A DNA stretch of 64,000 nt from Ryuthela nishihirai (GCA_038380435.1 JAWZYU010000028.1:44823095-44887094); one strand, 5' to 3'. Shown: positions 30,857 to 42,199, counted from the stretch's first letter. The notes: a model not told the origin generated them from the sequence alone. Numbers and translations: made by a program.

Positions 30857-32045
30857 CATTATCTGTCGCATCTATTAATCTCAGTGTCTTATCACAATAA
30901 ATTCTGCTCTAACTTATAATCAATCTCAAGAGCTTCCTCTAATCTCAATAACTTAACGATGACCTCTTCTGTCAATCTTAGCATTTTCTATTATTATCAA
31001 TCTCAACGCTTTCCTTAGCCAGTCTCAGATCTTCTCATTAACAGTATCATCGTATAGCTTATCAGTCTTGATGCCTTTCGCCATTAGTCTCAAAATCTTT
31101 CGCTTTCATCCTCACCGTATTTCGCGTTCAGTATCAACGTCTTTTTTTTTCACTTTCATCACTTTTCGTTATCAATGTCAAAGTCTTTTGTTATCACTCT
31201 TAACGACTTGCGCGATCAGTCTCAACATCTTTCACTCTTATTATTAACATCTTTCGCTATCGACCTCAGGCTATTTCGCCATCCGTTTCAACGTCTTTCA
31301 CTCTCAGTCTCGCCGTCTTTCACTATCAGTTTCACCGTCTTTCGCTATTGATCTCAGCATATTTCGCCATCACTCTCGGGGTGGAGGTGGCTCAGTCGGT
31401 AGCGCGCCAGGCTCGTAATCTGTAGTTCCCAGGTTCGATTCCCGGCTGGGTCAGCGTTGAGATTTATCTCCGCAAAATTCCCCGCCCTGCCCACGGTCAG
31501 TAGGGGACACCGATGGGCTTGGAAAGGCCGCCGTCCGTCGGATGGGACGTTAAGCCATGGCCCCGTGTGCGGGAGAGCCATACCCTGTGCACGTTAAAGA
31601 ACAAGCTGGATGGCCTTGACGGGAGGTTACAATCTGTCTCCCAATAGCTGTTCCAGTAGGTCCCCTCCTCCAACCTTCTCTGAGCCTTCGGGGTCCATGT
31701 GATCTGGCCATTTAGCCGAAGGTGTGCAAAAAAGTGCCGCTCAGAGGTAAAACAACCCACAACCCAACCCATCACTCTCAACGTCCTTCCCTATCAATCT
31801 CGGCGTCTTTCGCCATCAGTCTCACCGTCTTTCACTGTCGACCTCAGCACATTTCGTCATCAGTCTCAAAGTCTTTTACCATAAATCTCACTGTCTTTCG
31901 CCATCAGTCTCAACGTCTTTCACTATCAGTTTCGCTGTCTTTCGCCATCAGTCTCAACGTCTTTCACTATCGGTTTCGCTGTCTTTCGCTGTGGACCTCA
32001 GCATATTTCGCCATCATCCTCAACGTCTTTTGTTATCAGTCGCAA
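30857..32045 (-). repeat. 22-bp satellite array, inverted copy
   Basis: Units tctttcgccatcagtctcaa + cg and tctttcactatcagtttcgc + tg are the reverse complement of the units at 27618-28912. The first ~350 bp are degenerate; units at 31790-32045 are the most regular. It is interrupted by the SINE-A at 31378-31769. Confidence 0.92.
31378..31769 (+). mobile_element. SINE-A, full length, inserted in the satellite, 10-bp TSD
   Basis: The TSD catcactctc (31368-31377, 31770-31779) comes from a satellite unit. Head ggggtggaggtggctcag and all body parts are present. Confidence 0.96.
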
Positions 32046-33450
32046 ACACGATCCACCGCAGATAGGAACCAGATCTTTAAACCGTGCGTGGCCAGAACTA
32101 AATGGGACCACCTCACCAAATTCGGGACTGATCGGTCCACTATTTGCAAAATTACGGGAGCCGAAAACTTCCTCCTCCTCTGACACGGCTAATCAACGAG
32201 TGTCCCAGCCATTACATCGAGCTCCGACCAGCGCCGTGCAAACCTTCTAGTACTTTTATAAACACACGAATTTACTGCAAATTCTTAATTTTCCAACCAC
32301 TCAATAACAATTCTATTCACGCGAATAACTTACTCGATCAGCATCTGTTACACCATTGACAACCTATCCTATAAAGAACTCATAAACTACCGCAAATACA
32401 ATCTATGAATCTTCCAAATAGATCACTTAGTTTACGAAACCGTTGAGTAGATTTGCACGCTCCAAAATGCATCAAAACGCGATAGCCAGCATCAACCTAC
32501 CGAACGAAAACCTTATCCCTATGATTGACTCAGAGCATCCTGTTTTGAGAATGAGACAGCGAAATCGAATTACACAGAAAACAGAATTCCAGTTATCTGA
32601 GCATCCGTCGCTCTGTTTCTCTGCAGTCTTGATTAAACTACTGGAAATTCAGCTAAGTGAGCACCGAGCGCTGAGCTTTGCTCGCGAAGTGCGACTCACC
32701 ACCACCAAAGCGTATCGCCTAATCGTCTCAGTCAGTCTTAATTGCACCACGCATTCAACTGCGAGATACCGAATCGTTGATTCCATTCCCCGCATGACGA
32801 CCCGACGTTGGCAACGGAGTTGAGAGGGGGTGTGGGGTGGGGGGGGGAGAGAGATGATGCTGAAGATAACATCTCTGGAATCACACATCATGCAGAATCA
32901 GGCGTGACTCAACAGTGAAACTTGTTCGTGATTGACAGCAGTTGAAAGTGTTTTTTTTTTAATTCGCTCTCTTTTTTTTTTAAAGGATGGTGTTTGCTTT
33001 GCGGACAAATTTAAGTAAATCGGCTTTTTTTTATTCGTTAGTTATCTCCCCGTCCCATTTGAATAACTTGTTATTGATTTTTTTTTTTGCTACAAAAATA
33101 AAAGTTGGATGGTTTCAAAAACAACAGTGTTTCAATTTGATTTAGTTGTTGTTTTTTTAAGACTTTTTCTTTTATAAGTATTCATTTGATTAAAGTTCTG
33201 TTTCGCTTTGGATTAGAAGGTTTTTCTTTAATTTTTTTTTTCGTTTGGGTTTCGTGATACGGCAAAGGTGGAAAATTTCAGCATATTTAAAAAAAGAATT
33301 CCGTTTTACTAATCTTTTTTTTTTATCGGTTAATGTGTATTCCCTTTTTTTTAATCGCGTTTTAAGTCAAACCCAAAAGTCGGATATTTTTTCCTCCATT
33401 TTTTATCGCAAGGCAAAAATTCTTGATGAAAAATAAACTAACTGACAAAG
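32046..33450. other. 1.4 kb unassigned
   Basis: No repeat family of this window. From 32940 to 33420 there are frequent poly-T runs; 32825-32855 is G-rich. The 126-codon frame at 32443-32823 has no recognisable domain. No splice-supported exon found. Confidence 0.45.
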
Positions 33451-33451
33451 C

Positions 33452-33563
33452 GTGTGGTAGTTTTACCTCTGAGCGGCGTTTTGTTTTTTTAATTTTACAC
33501 ACAATGGGCTAAATGACCAGGTCACAAGGACCCTAGAGGTTCAGAGAAAGTTGAGGGGAGGGG
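33452..33563 (-). mobile_element. SINE-A 3' fragment
   Basis: gtagttttacctctgagcgg to agaaagttgaggggagggga, with a T-rich insertion after gcggcg. Confidence 0.8.
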
Positions 33564-33565
33564 AA

Positions 33566-34552
33566 ATGAAACTTCAAAGCTCAGTAACTTCCAAAATATG
33601 CATTTAATGGGAAAAAATGTGACTGAAAAATAATTTAAAGAGCACGATGAAATCTATCTAAATATCAACTTTCAACAAGATTCGTTAAAGTGTTATGGAG
33701 GCTTCAATATTTCACAAGAGTAATAGGTCATAAAAATTTACCTCAGGAATTCATTAACCTTTGAATAATAAGTATTGTTTCAAACCATTTAATAAAATGA
33801 ATATATATTTTAGAGGTTTGCGAAATGATAATTTAAATATTATATGATTATGGATGATTTCCATAAAACAAAATAATTTATTGTTAAATATTCCAACTTC
33901 CACAACGGTTTAATTCCGAACGAATAGCATTGAAAATCGAGATTTCAGTTGATTTGATAATGATCTTTAATTTATCATCAGTCACATTTTACCATTAAAT
34001 GCATATCTTAGAAGTATATTCCCATTGACACGACATAGAAATTCTAACATTTTTAAGACTGAGAGGGGCGGGGGTGGCTCAGTCGGTAGCGCGATAGGTT
34101 CGTAATCTGTAGTTCCCAGGTTCGAGTCCCAGCTGGGTCAGCGTTGAGATTTATCTCCGCAAAATTACCCGCCCTGCCCACGGTCAGAAGGGGACACCGA
34201 TGGGCTTGGAAAGGCCGCCGTCCGTCGGATGGGACGTTAAGCCGTGGCCCCGTGTGCGGAAGAGCCATACCCTGTGCACGTTAAAGAACACGCTGGATGG
34301 CCTTGACGGGATGCTACCACCTGTCTCCCAACAGCTGTTCCAGTGGGTCCCCTCCCCCAACCTTCTCTGAGTCTTCGGGGTCCATGTGACCTGGTCATTT
34401 AGCCCATGGTGTGCAAAAAATTGCCGGTCAGAGGTAAAACAACCCAACCCAACCTAAGACTGAGAAATTCTAATATTTCGTTAAAGGCAGTGAGAAATTC
34501 TGATACTTTTTTAAGGCAGTAATAAATTCTAATATTTTGTTAAGGCAGTGTA
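33566..34552. mobile_element. PAL-2 element, right end with tandem repeats, split by SINE-A
   Basis: Left arm parts (aacttccaaaatatgcattt, aatgggaaaaaatgtgactg) pair with right-arm parts (aatgcatatcttagaagt, tttatcatcagtcacatttt). The right end carries about four ~30-bp units of gaaattctaatattttgtta + aggcagt. A SINE-A sits at 34065-34454. Confidence 0.75.
34065..34454 (+). mobile_element. SINE-A, full length, 11-bp TSD
   Basis: The TSD taagactgaga is at 34054-34064 and 34455-34465, within the tandem end of the PAL-2 element. Confidence 0.96.
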
Positions 34553-35784
34553 TATAAACCAATATACAAAAAACACAAAAGATCACCTGACATGTTATCA
34601 GGAGGTCGTGGGTTCATATCCCACCAAGCTAATGACAATTTTTCCTCTATATTATTCTAGCAAACTACTACCAGGTATATATATAAGAAATTCTATTATT
34701 GTAACCAATAACACGTTCACAGAGCACACCGATCAAGACACGCTAATTCTTACATAGACAGTGGAATTCCACATATAAAGAAATTCATCAGAATTCTTCC
34801 TCCGAGACATGAAATTCTGTACGCTCTACCCGATGATAAGATCAACATACAAAGAAATAACATCTTATAAGGCGGGAGAGACCTTTACAATTCTGACCAA
34901 TAACAAACTTCTTGCAGCGTTTCCTCGTCGCCACTTAACGTCCCCGATAAGAGAGACACTCTTCTTCCTCCTCATCGGACTCATCCTCCACACTGTCACA
35001 CTTCATCCTCATCTTTAGTACGTTCGCATTCCTCTCCAGTGACTCCTCCTCCTCCTCCGCGGAGGAAGGGCACGCAGTTCATCCGCGCGCATCTTCTCAT
35101 TGAAACGCACCACACGCGGTCCGGCATCTTGCGCCTGTGAAGTCGACAAGCGCCATCTAACGTGAAGTTTGTGTAAGGGGGAGACGAGAGGGGAGGAAGT
35201 GAGAGAGTTGGGGGGGAAGAGAGTGGAAAAATTGGCCCATTAACGCACGACCGGGTCGTCTTCTGGGATGGTTGAATGCTCAGCGAGCTTGCTGCCGACT
35301 CAGGCATCCCTCCTCATCCTCTCAGCAAGGGATGCGGAGAGGAAGAAGACTTGATGTGCTGAATATAGCTTCTCAGTTGGTGTTACTATAAATTCCCTCA
35401 TTCTTGTCGTTTTTTGGATTATTTGCTCGAAAACGAAAAATAACAATAAATACCAGAGGAACAATTGTGCGCCTATTTACGTGTCAGCGTCCATTTTATG
35501 CTATTCGAAAAAAAAAATTATCTCGAAATAGCTGTGATTCATTTCAGAGCCTTTGTTGCGAAATCAGAACAATGGTTCGTTTTCGAATTATTGTTGTGCA
35601 AGTGAAGGTTTCTGGTGTTGCAGAGCCATTGTTTTACACTGAATGGGAAAATTATTATATACACACCGATAATCTTATGTAAGGCAGAAATATCGCGGAC
35701 AGTCACGTGGAACGCTGAAACTGGCAATGTCTTTAAATAGAGAATGTCTCTACGCATTGAAAATCTGTCACGGAAAAGTAATCA
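34553..35784. other. 1.2 kb unassigned
   Basis: Contains a tRNA-like T arm at 34608-34624 and a CpG-rich part at about 34990-35330 (gcgcgcatcttc, cacacgcggtccggc). No gene recognised. Confidence 0.45.
34608..34624 (+). other. tRNA-like T arm
   Basis: gtgggttcatatcccac forms a perfect five-base stem with a seven-base loop, preceded by caggaggtc. The rest of a tRNA fold is not convincing. Confidence 0.3.
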
Positions 35785-36570
35785 TGGTTAAAGGCAGTGA
35801 CATAAGTGAGTCTGACCGTGGCCAGAGAGTAGGTGCGAGAAAGATCGGTTGTTCAATCGCCGGAACTGCTGAAGTGTAGGGATTTCCACGTCAGACCATC
35901 GCAAGTGTGTACCAAGACTACGTGAAATACGGTAAAACTTCCAACCAACGGGAGAATTGTGGATGTAAACGTCCAACAAGGAATCGCACGGCTAACGTGG
36001 AGTAGATAACATCGAAATTGAATGAGGACACGTCCACAAGCTTATGTACAAAGACTATCCATCGTACCATGGAAAAAAAAAGGCTGTGGCATCGACGTCC
36101 ACATCGTGTTCCCTTGTTGACTGCAAGGCACCGAAAGATTAGGCTGTAGTTTGCAAAGACCTATCTCAACTGGAGTGCAGAGGACCAGAAACACGTCATT
36201 TGGTCTGACGAAACACGGGTTCAACTCTATCACGACGATAGGAGGGTGCATATGTGGCGTAAACCACACGAAGCGATGCAAAGCTTGCAAAGGTACGGTC
36301 ATAAGGCAGGTGAAGGCAGTGTAACAGTTTGGGGTTGTTTTCATGGGCTTCCTTGGGGTCTCTTGTACCCATCGAGACCTCCACTACCGGCACAAGGTAT
36401 GTGAACATCCTTGCCGACCCTACTTTACGAGCTACACACGCTCGTAAAGATTCTTTCCACACTATGACGCCATCTTTCAACAGGATAACGCCACACCGCA
36501 TATTTCGCGAATGGTGACCAATTGGCTCCAGGAGCATTCAAGTGAGTTTACCACACTCGCAACACTGACA
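35785..36570 (+). pseudogene. Tc1-like transposase relic
   Basis: Reading from MVKGSDISESDRGQ (typical Tc1 N-terminus), it shows the helix-turn-helix region (to about 35990), then VIWSDETR with the first catalytic Asp (about 36207) and, after a frameshift, QDNATPH with the second (36484). The distance, about 92 codons, fits a DDE/D Tc1 enzyme. Stops lie near 35877, 36003 and 36147. The usual SPDLNPIE part with the third acidic residue is absent. Active family members cut and paste DNA at TA. No terminal repeats were found. Confidence 0.88.
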
Positions 36571-36667
36571 CAGAACTATTGTTACTTCTAATTGTTGAAC
36601 AATTGTTAAATATTTCGGTATTATACAGGAGACGGAAAAGAGGCAGAAACGTATATTTTATGTGCTT

Positions 36668-36736
36668 AGGATTTAGTTGTTCTACCTCTGAGCGGTACTT
36701 TTTGCACACAATGTGCTAAAAGTCCACGTCACAAGG
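36668..36736 (-). mobile_element. SINE-A 3'-end fragment (first of three in tandem)
   Basis: tagttgttctacctctgagc to agtccacgtcacaaggattt, broken after about 70 bp. Confidence 0.75.
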
Positions 36737-36746
36737 ATTTGTTTGT

Positions 36747-36880
36747 TTGTTTCGTTTTACCTCTGAGCGGCACTTATTTGCACACCATGGGCTAAATGGC
36801 CAGGTCACAAGGACCCCGAAGGCTCAGAGAAGGTTGGGGGGAAGAGACTCACTGGAACAGCTGTTGGGAGACAGATGGTA
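36747..36880 (-). mobile_element. SINE-A 3' fragment (second of three in tandem)
   Basis: tttgtttcgttttacctctg to gttgggagacagatggta, then directly joined to the next tail. Confidence 0.85.
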
Positions 36881-37262
36881 GGTTGGGTTGATTTACATCT
36901 GAGCGGCACTTTTCTGCACACCATGGGCTAAATGGCCAGGTCACAAAGACCCCGAAGGCTCAGAGAAGGTTGGTGGAAAGGACCCACTGGAACAGCTGTT
37001 GGGAGACAGATGGTAGCCTCCCTTAGGGCCATCCAGCGTGTTCTTTAACGTGCACAGGATATAGCTCTCCTGCACACGGAGTCACGGCTTTACGTCCCAT
37101 CCGACGGACGGTTGTCTTTCCAAGCCCATTGGTGTCCGCTACTGACCGTAGGCAGGGCGGGGAGTTTTGCGGAGATAAATCTCAACGCTGACCCAACTGG
37201 GACTCGAACCTGGGAACTGCAGATTACGAACGTGTCTCACTTCCGACTATGCCCCCCCCCTC
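36881..37262 (-). mobile_element. SINE-A, near full length (third of three in tandem)
   Basis: From ggttgggttgatttacatct to a degraded A-box end (actatgccccccccctccc). All three lie in the same orientation. Confidence 0.92.
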
Positions 37263-37996
37263 CCTCTATTTAGGAATAATTCAGCGTAATAAATATATAA
37301 CTCCTACGAAAAAATTCAGTTAAATTAAAAAAGTCAATAACTTATATAATTAAAGACAAAGGCTACATTAAAGAAACGAAAATACACCATAAATTATAGG
37401 GTTTATATTGCCTATTCTTCAAGACGGATATTACGATATATATTTATTTTCTTACTTTCTTTTTCCACTGTTCTCGTCAGTGTCACAAAAAGCGAAACAG
37501 AATGTCCGAACTCCGCGAAATTCCCCGGATGTGACGTTTAACGATGACGAAACAATGGGAATAGGATTTGCGGTTAATGATTCGGAAAAATGGCGAACTG
37601 CTCTTCAAAGTAAATTGGTCTCTTCAGAAAAGACCAAATAAAAACTGTTATTTTAGAAAATCCCAGGAAAATTTGCTGTCTGGTTTCGGATAGGAATCAA
37701 TACTCTATTGTTTTTCGTTCCAGATGATAGTCACGTTAATTCATATTTTTTTTTTTGTCTGCAGTCTTACCATGAGTCATATAGGGTAAAAAATATATGA
37801 GTAAAATTTTGATTTTAAATCCGAAAATTAATGTTTATTGATTACAGAAGATTTTGGGAATGCTTTTATCGTCGATAAAGTCACATGTCGGGTATTTATT
37901 CGAGTTTTGCTTTCTGCTGCAGTGACAATAATTTGTAAACGTTTACGAAACTAATTTGTGAAAATGGAATTAAAAGTAGCGAATGTTGTAAACGTG
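37263..37996. other. No feature recognised
   Basis: AT-rich, probably single-copy; the 77-codon frame at 37408-37641 has no recognisable domain. Confidence 0.45.
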
Positions 37997-38010
37997 GTAT
38001 ATATATATTT

Positions 38011-38393
38011 GTTGGGTTGTTTTACCTCTGAGCGGCACTTTTTTGCACACAATGGACTAAATGGCCAGGTCACATGGACCCCGAAGGCTCAGAGAAGTTG
38101 GGGGAAGGGACCCACTGGAACAGCTGTTGGGAGACAGATGGTAGCCTCCCGTTAAGGCCATCCAGCGTGTTCTTTAACGTGCACACGGTATGACTCTCCC
38201 GCACACGGGGCCACGGCTTAACGTCCCATCCGACGGACGGCGGCCTTTCCAAGCCCATCGGTGTCCCCTACTGACCGTGGGCAGGGCGGGGAATTTTACG
38301 GAGATAAATCTCAACGCTGACCCAGCTGGGACTCGAACCTGGGAACTACAGATTACGAGCTTGGCGCGCTACCGACTGAGCCACCCCCGCCCC
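38011..38393 (-). mobile_element. SINE-A, full length, in a (ta)n stretch
   Basis: ttgggttgttttacctctga to gccacccccgcccc. gtatatatata on both sides is a probable TSD in a simple repeat. Confidence 0.94.
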
Positions 38394-38407
38394 GTATATA
38401 TATATAC

Positions 38408-38948
38408 ACTAGAGTACAAAAGTCAAATTACATCCCTATGTGTTAAATCAATGGAAAGCTAACGCCGAAACTCTATAATTTCGGAAATATTTTTTGAAGT
38501 GTGATGACATATAAAGATCTCAATCAAATAAATCACTAACTCGATTTTCAACAATATTCGTTCAGTATTTAATAAGTTATGGAAGTTTGAATATTTAACA
38601 ATAACAATGCCAGCCAAAAGCATTTATCTAAAACTTAATACATATTATTGTTTGAAACGATTTAATTATTTAAAGTAAGTGTGTAGTTTACAAATTTGTG
38701 TAAAAAATAATTTTTTTCTCTTGATCAGTTTTCTATAAGTTTCTTAAGACAGCCATTGTTATTGTTATATATTCAAACTTCCATAACTCATAAAATACTG
38801 AACGAATATTGTTGAAAATCGAGATATTGATTTATTTTATTGAGATCTATATTTACTATCATTTTTTCAGAACAAAAACTTTAATTTTAAAAATATAGAG
38901 CTTCGACATTAGTTTTTAATTGACTTAGGGTTGTAACTTAATTTATGT
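38408..38948. mobile_element. PAL-2 element
   Basis: The left arm has aaagatctcaatcaaataaa, tcgattttcaacaatattcg and tatggaagtttgaatattta. The right arm has their complements (tattcaaacttccataactc, gaatattgttgaaaatcgag). Both arms match the 15831-16360 copy. End motifs have diverged. Confidence 0.82.
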
Positions 38949-38990
38949 TCACATTAATGTGTGTTTCTCTCTTTGCTATACAGTCGCTCA

Positions 38991-39399
38991 AAAAATATCC
39001 GAACACTATGGTTGATTACAGAATTCAGAAAAAAATATCTGGCAACGATTTTTTTTTAGAAATTAGTGATCTGGCAACCTTCGTGTCACGTGACACGAAG
39101 GTTGCCAGATCACTAATTTTTTTGAGCGACTGTAGGTGGTCATATTATTTTGATACTAGATCGTGTGGGCTCACCCACGGAAATATTGAGCGTGTGTAGT
39201 AACTGCACACGCTCCAGTTTGCTGTGAACGGTAACTGGAGCGTGTACAGTTGCTGTACACGCTCCAGATATTTTTCCTCAATTCTGTAATCACGTGACAC
39301 GAAGGTTGCCAGATCATTAATTTCTAAAAAAATCGTTGCCAGATACTTTTTCTGAATCTCTAATCAACCATAGTGTTCGGATACTTTTTTAAGCGGCTG
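38991..39399. mobile_element. Rearranged composite PAL-1
   Basis: An almost complete small PAL-1 (38991-39130) is followed by a 24-bp PAL-3 piece (39132-39155). Then comes the inner block of the composite form in inverted order (ggagcgtgtacagttgctgt), and last a PAL-1 arm ending aagcggctg before TA. Confidence 0.85.
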
Positions 39400-39401
39400 T
39401 A

Positions 39402-39734
39402 CTTGTATGCCCCTTGAGAGCTAGTTGGTGTATTTTTTTTGGTTCCGAGAGATTGTTTCTGTTGATTTGCGATCTAAAGAATCATATTTATTCAACGAAT
39501 TTTAAATTACAAGCGATCGTAATTTACGAGAGGATTTTAAACTAGAATGAAACGTTTCGTGACTTGATTCTGAACAAAATACACAAACAAACGAACAAAC
39601 TCTACAGTTCGAAAAGCCAGCTATCGTAGTATCACTTCATCAGTCAGCAACAAATTTCACAAGCAAATATTTTTCGCACTCCGCACTTTTTGATTTATTC
39701 ATAAACGATACAGACTTGCTTCCGTTCGATAATG
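39402..39734. other. No feature recognised
   Basis: Nothing identifiable between the PAL-1 element and the CpG-rich array. Confidence 0.4.
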
Positions 39735-40445
39735 CCTCTCGCTTAATCGCGATCTGCCCCATATACGCAAATGTCCAACGCGTTCGAGAAATCACGTCGC
39801 GCATAATCGCGATCTGCGTACGTGCGGACGTGTCCATCGCGTTCGAGAAACACGTCGGGCTTAATCGCGATCTGCTCACATGCGGACGTGTCCATCGCGT
39901 TCGAGAAATCACGTCGCGCATAATCGCAATATGCGCACGTGTGGACGTGTCCATCATTTTCGAGAAACACGTCACACTTAATCGCGATCTGCCCACATGC
40001 TGACGTGTCCATCGCAGTTCGAGAAACACATGCGGACGTGTCCATCGCGTTCGAGAAATCACGTCGCGCATAATCGCAATATGCGCACGTGTGGACGTGT
40101 CCATCACTTTCGAGAAACACGTCACACTTAATCGCGATCTGCCCACATGCGGACGTGTCCATCGCAGTTCGAGAAACAATGCGGACGTGTCCATCACGTT
40201 CGAGAAACACGTCACACTTAATCGCGATTTGCCCACATGCAGACGTGTCCATCGCATTCGAGAAAAACGTCACGCATAATCGCGATCTGCCCGCGTGCGG
40301 AGGCCCATAGCGTTCGAAAAACACGTCGCGCATAATCGCGATCTGCCCGCGTGCGGAGTGCCCATAGCGTTCGAGAAACACGTCGCGCATAATCGCGATC
40401 TGCCCACGTGCCGACGTGTCCATCGCGTTCGAGAAACGTGTCGCG
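39735..40445 (+). repeat. CpG-rich ~59-bp minisatellite, ~11-12 units
   Basis: The unit is cgtgtccatcgcgttcgaga, aacacgtcgcgcataatcgc, gatctgcccacatgcgga. Each unit has up to eight CpGs. Several frames on both strands stay open for hundreds of codons because variants of 57-60 bp and few stop triplets occur. I do not regard these as genes. One unit boundary (about 40010-40035) holds a deletion. Confidence 0.92.
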
Positions 40446-41282
40446 AGCGTGACACGAAGAGACGCTCGCGACTAAGCAGTTTATCGTCTAAACTAATTGC
40501 ACGCGCATTTGCGTACCAATCATGATGACTTTTAATGTGTTGCAGGAAGTGTTACACACCTATCATCTGAAGCATTGTCCGGTTGTAAGACAACTGTTTG
40601 TCGGTAGAGCTCAAAAGGACTGTTTAGAAATACACACACACACACCTAATTGCAGATTTCGACATGGTGTGTGTGAGAGGGGAAGATTGGTGTTTGGGAG
40701 TTGGTGTGTGTGTAGAGGGAGTGGGGGGGGGGGGTCTTCATTACAGCGGAGCTTCGTTTGGGGAATAGTTAGCAAGCATTGCTCCAGAGACGAAAGCGGT
40801 GATCATTGTTTGCGTGTAACACTTTGCCGATTTTGGAGACGGTAGTCAGTGCCCGATCGCTAGTGTGGTCCAATTAAGGATAACTGGTCGCTTCCGTCTC
40901 TCTTTTCGTTAATTAAGCAAGGGAGCCTAAGGAAACATTTCAGTTATGGCGCCGAACTAATTTGTCCGTATTTGATCTTTGCACCTATTGATTTTAAGAG
41001 CGCAGATGCGGGGATAATGATACGCAGGAGAAATGGTGACACTCATAAATGTGAACGCGTTTCGCATCTCAGTGTCTTTCGAGACTCTCTGTACTCATCC
41101 GCACGACATCTATATATTGCCGAATTTATTGCGGCGGTCGCAATAGTGGTGGTTATCCGGTTTTCTGTTGCGCAGTAGTGATGTTTATTGTTAGTTATGG
41201 TTTTCAAATTACATAGATTATTGGTCCGATTGTTATTATACATTGTTTCGCTCGTTAGTCTTGCATTTGTTTATGCTGTCGT
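40446..41282. other. Unassigned, moderately CpG-rich
   Basis: Starts with a short hairpin (gcgagcgtgacacgaagaga, cgctcgcgac). A (ca)n run is at 40633, G-rich at 40720-40735. No gene recognised. Confidence 0.4.
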
Positions 41283-41555
41283 CGGCATCGTCGTTGTTGT
41301 TGTTGTCGTTGTCGTCGTCGTTGTTGTCGTTGTTGTCGTCGTCGTCGTCGTTGTTGTCGTCGTCGTCCTCACCTTCTCCATCGTCGTCTTTGTTGTTGTT
41401 GTTGTCGTTGTCACCTTTGCCATCGTCGTCTTTGTTGTTGTTGTTGTCGTTGTCACCTTTGCCATCGTCGTCTTTGTTGCTGTTGTTGTCGTCGTCGTTG
41501 TTGTCACCTTCGCCATCGTCGTCTTAATTGTTGTTGTCACCTCGTCGTTGTGTTT
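41283..41555 (+). repeat. (GTT/GTC)n trinucleotide microsatellite
   Basis: Mixed gttgtcgtc triplets with a higher-order insert accttygccatcgtcgtctt recurring three to four times. Open frames of poly-Val, poly-Ser and poly-Thr type are by-products of the triplet. Confidence 0.95.
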
Positions 41556-41619
41556 GTCGTGATCGTCATTGTTGTCACCGTAGTATTATTATCATTATAT
41601 AACATTATTGTCACGTTAA

Positions 41620-41803
41620 GTGGTTGCCCTGTATATGGGAGAACAATACACAATACTCTGTGCACGTTATGGCCTTAACGGGAGGTTACCATCTGTCTCC
41701 TAACAGCTGTCCAGTGGGTCTCCTCCCCAACCATCTCTGAACTTTCGGGTCCTGTGACCTGGCCATTTAGTCCATTATGTGCCGCTCAGAGGCAAACCCA
41801 ACG
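41620..41803 (+). mobile_element. SINE-A 3' half, diverged
   Basis: ggttgccctgtatatgggag to cagaggcaaacccaac; the head and centre are missing. Confidence 0.82.
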
Positions 41804-41813
41804 TTCATCAGTT

Positions 41814-42196
41814 TTGGGTTGGGTTGTTTTACCTCTGAGCGGCACTTTTTTGCACACTATGGGCTAAATGGCCAGGTCACATGGATCCCGAAGGCTCAGA
41901 GAAGGTTGGGGGAGGGGACCCACTGGAACAGCCGTTGGAAAACAGATGGTAGCCTCCGTCAAGGCCATCCAGCGTGTTCTTTAACGTGCACAGGGTATGG
42001 CTCTCACGCACACGGGGTCATGGCTTAAAGTCCCATCCGACGGACGACGGCCTTCCAAAGCCCATCGGTGTCCCTTTACTACTACAAGGCGGAGATTTTG
42101 CGGAGATAAATCTCAGCGATGACCCAGCTGGGACTTGAACCTGGGAACTACAGATTACGAGCCTGGCGCGCTACCGACTGAGCCACCCCCGTCCCA
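41814..42196 (-). mobile_element. SINE-A, full length
   Basis: gggttgggttgttttacctc to gccacccccgtcccaac, inverted to the neighbouring fragment. The body has small deletions (ctccgtcaagg, tttactactacaagg). Confidence 0.93.
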
Positions 42197-42199
42197 ACA

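Noticed and set aside
36042..36537. Minus-strand frames of about 100 codons
   Set aside because: They are antisense to the Tc1-like transposase relic and contain no domain.
39743..40423. 226-codon minus-strand frame as a repeat protein
   Set aside because: Several frames on both strands are equally open because of the 59-bp unit. There is no start context, splice signal or flanking coding sequence.
41188..41562. Poly-Val, poly-Ser and poly-Thr proteins
   Set aside because: Translation of a (gtt/gtc)n microsatellite.
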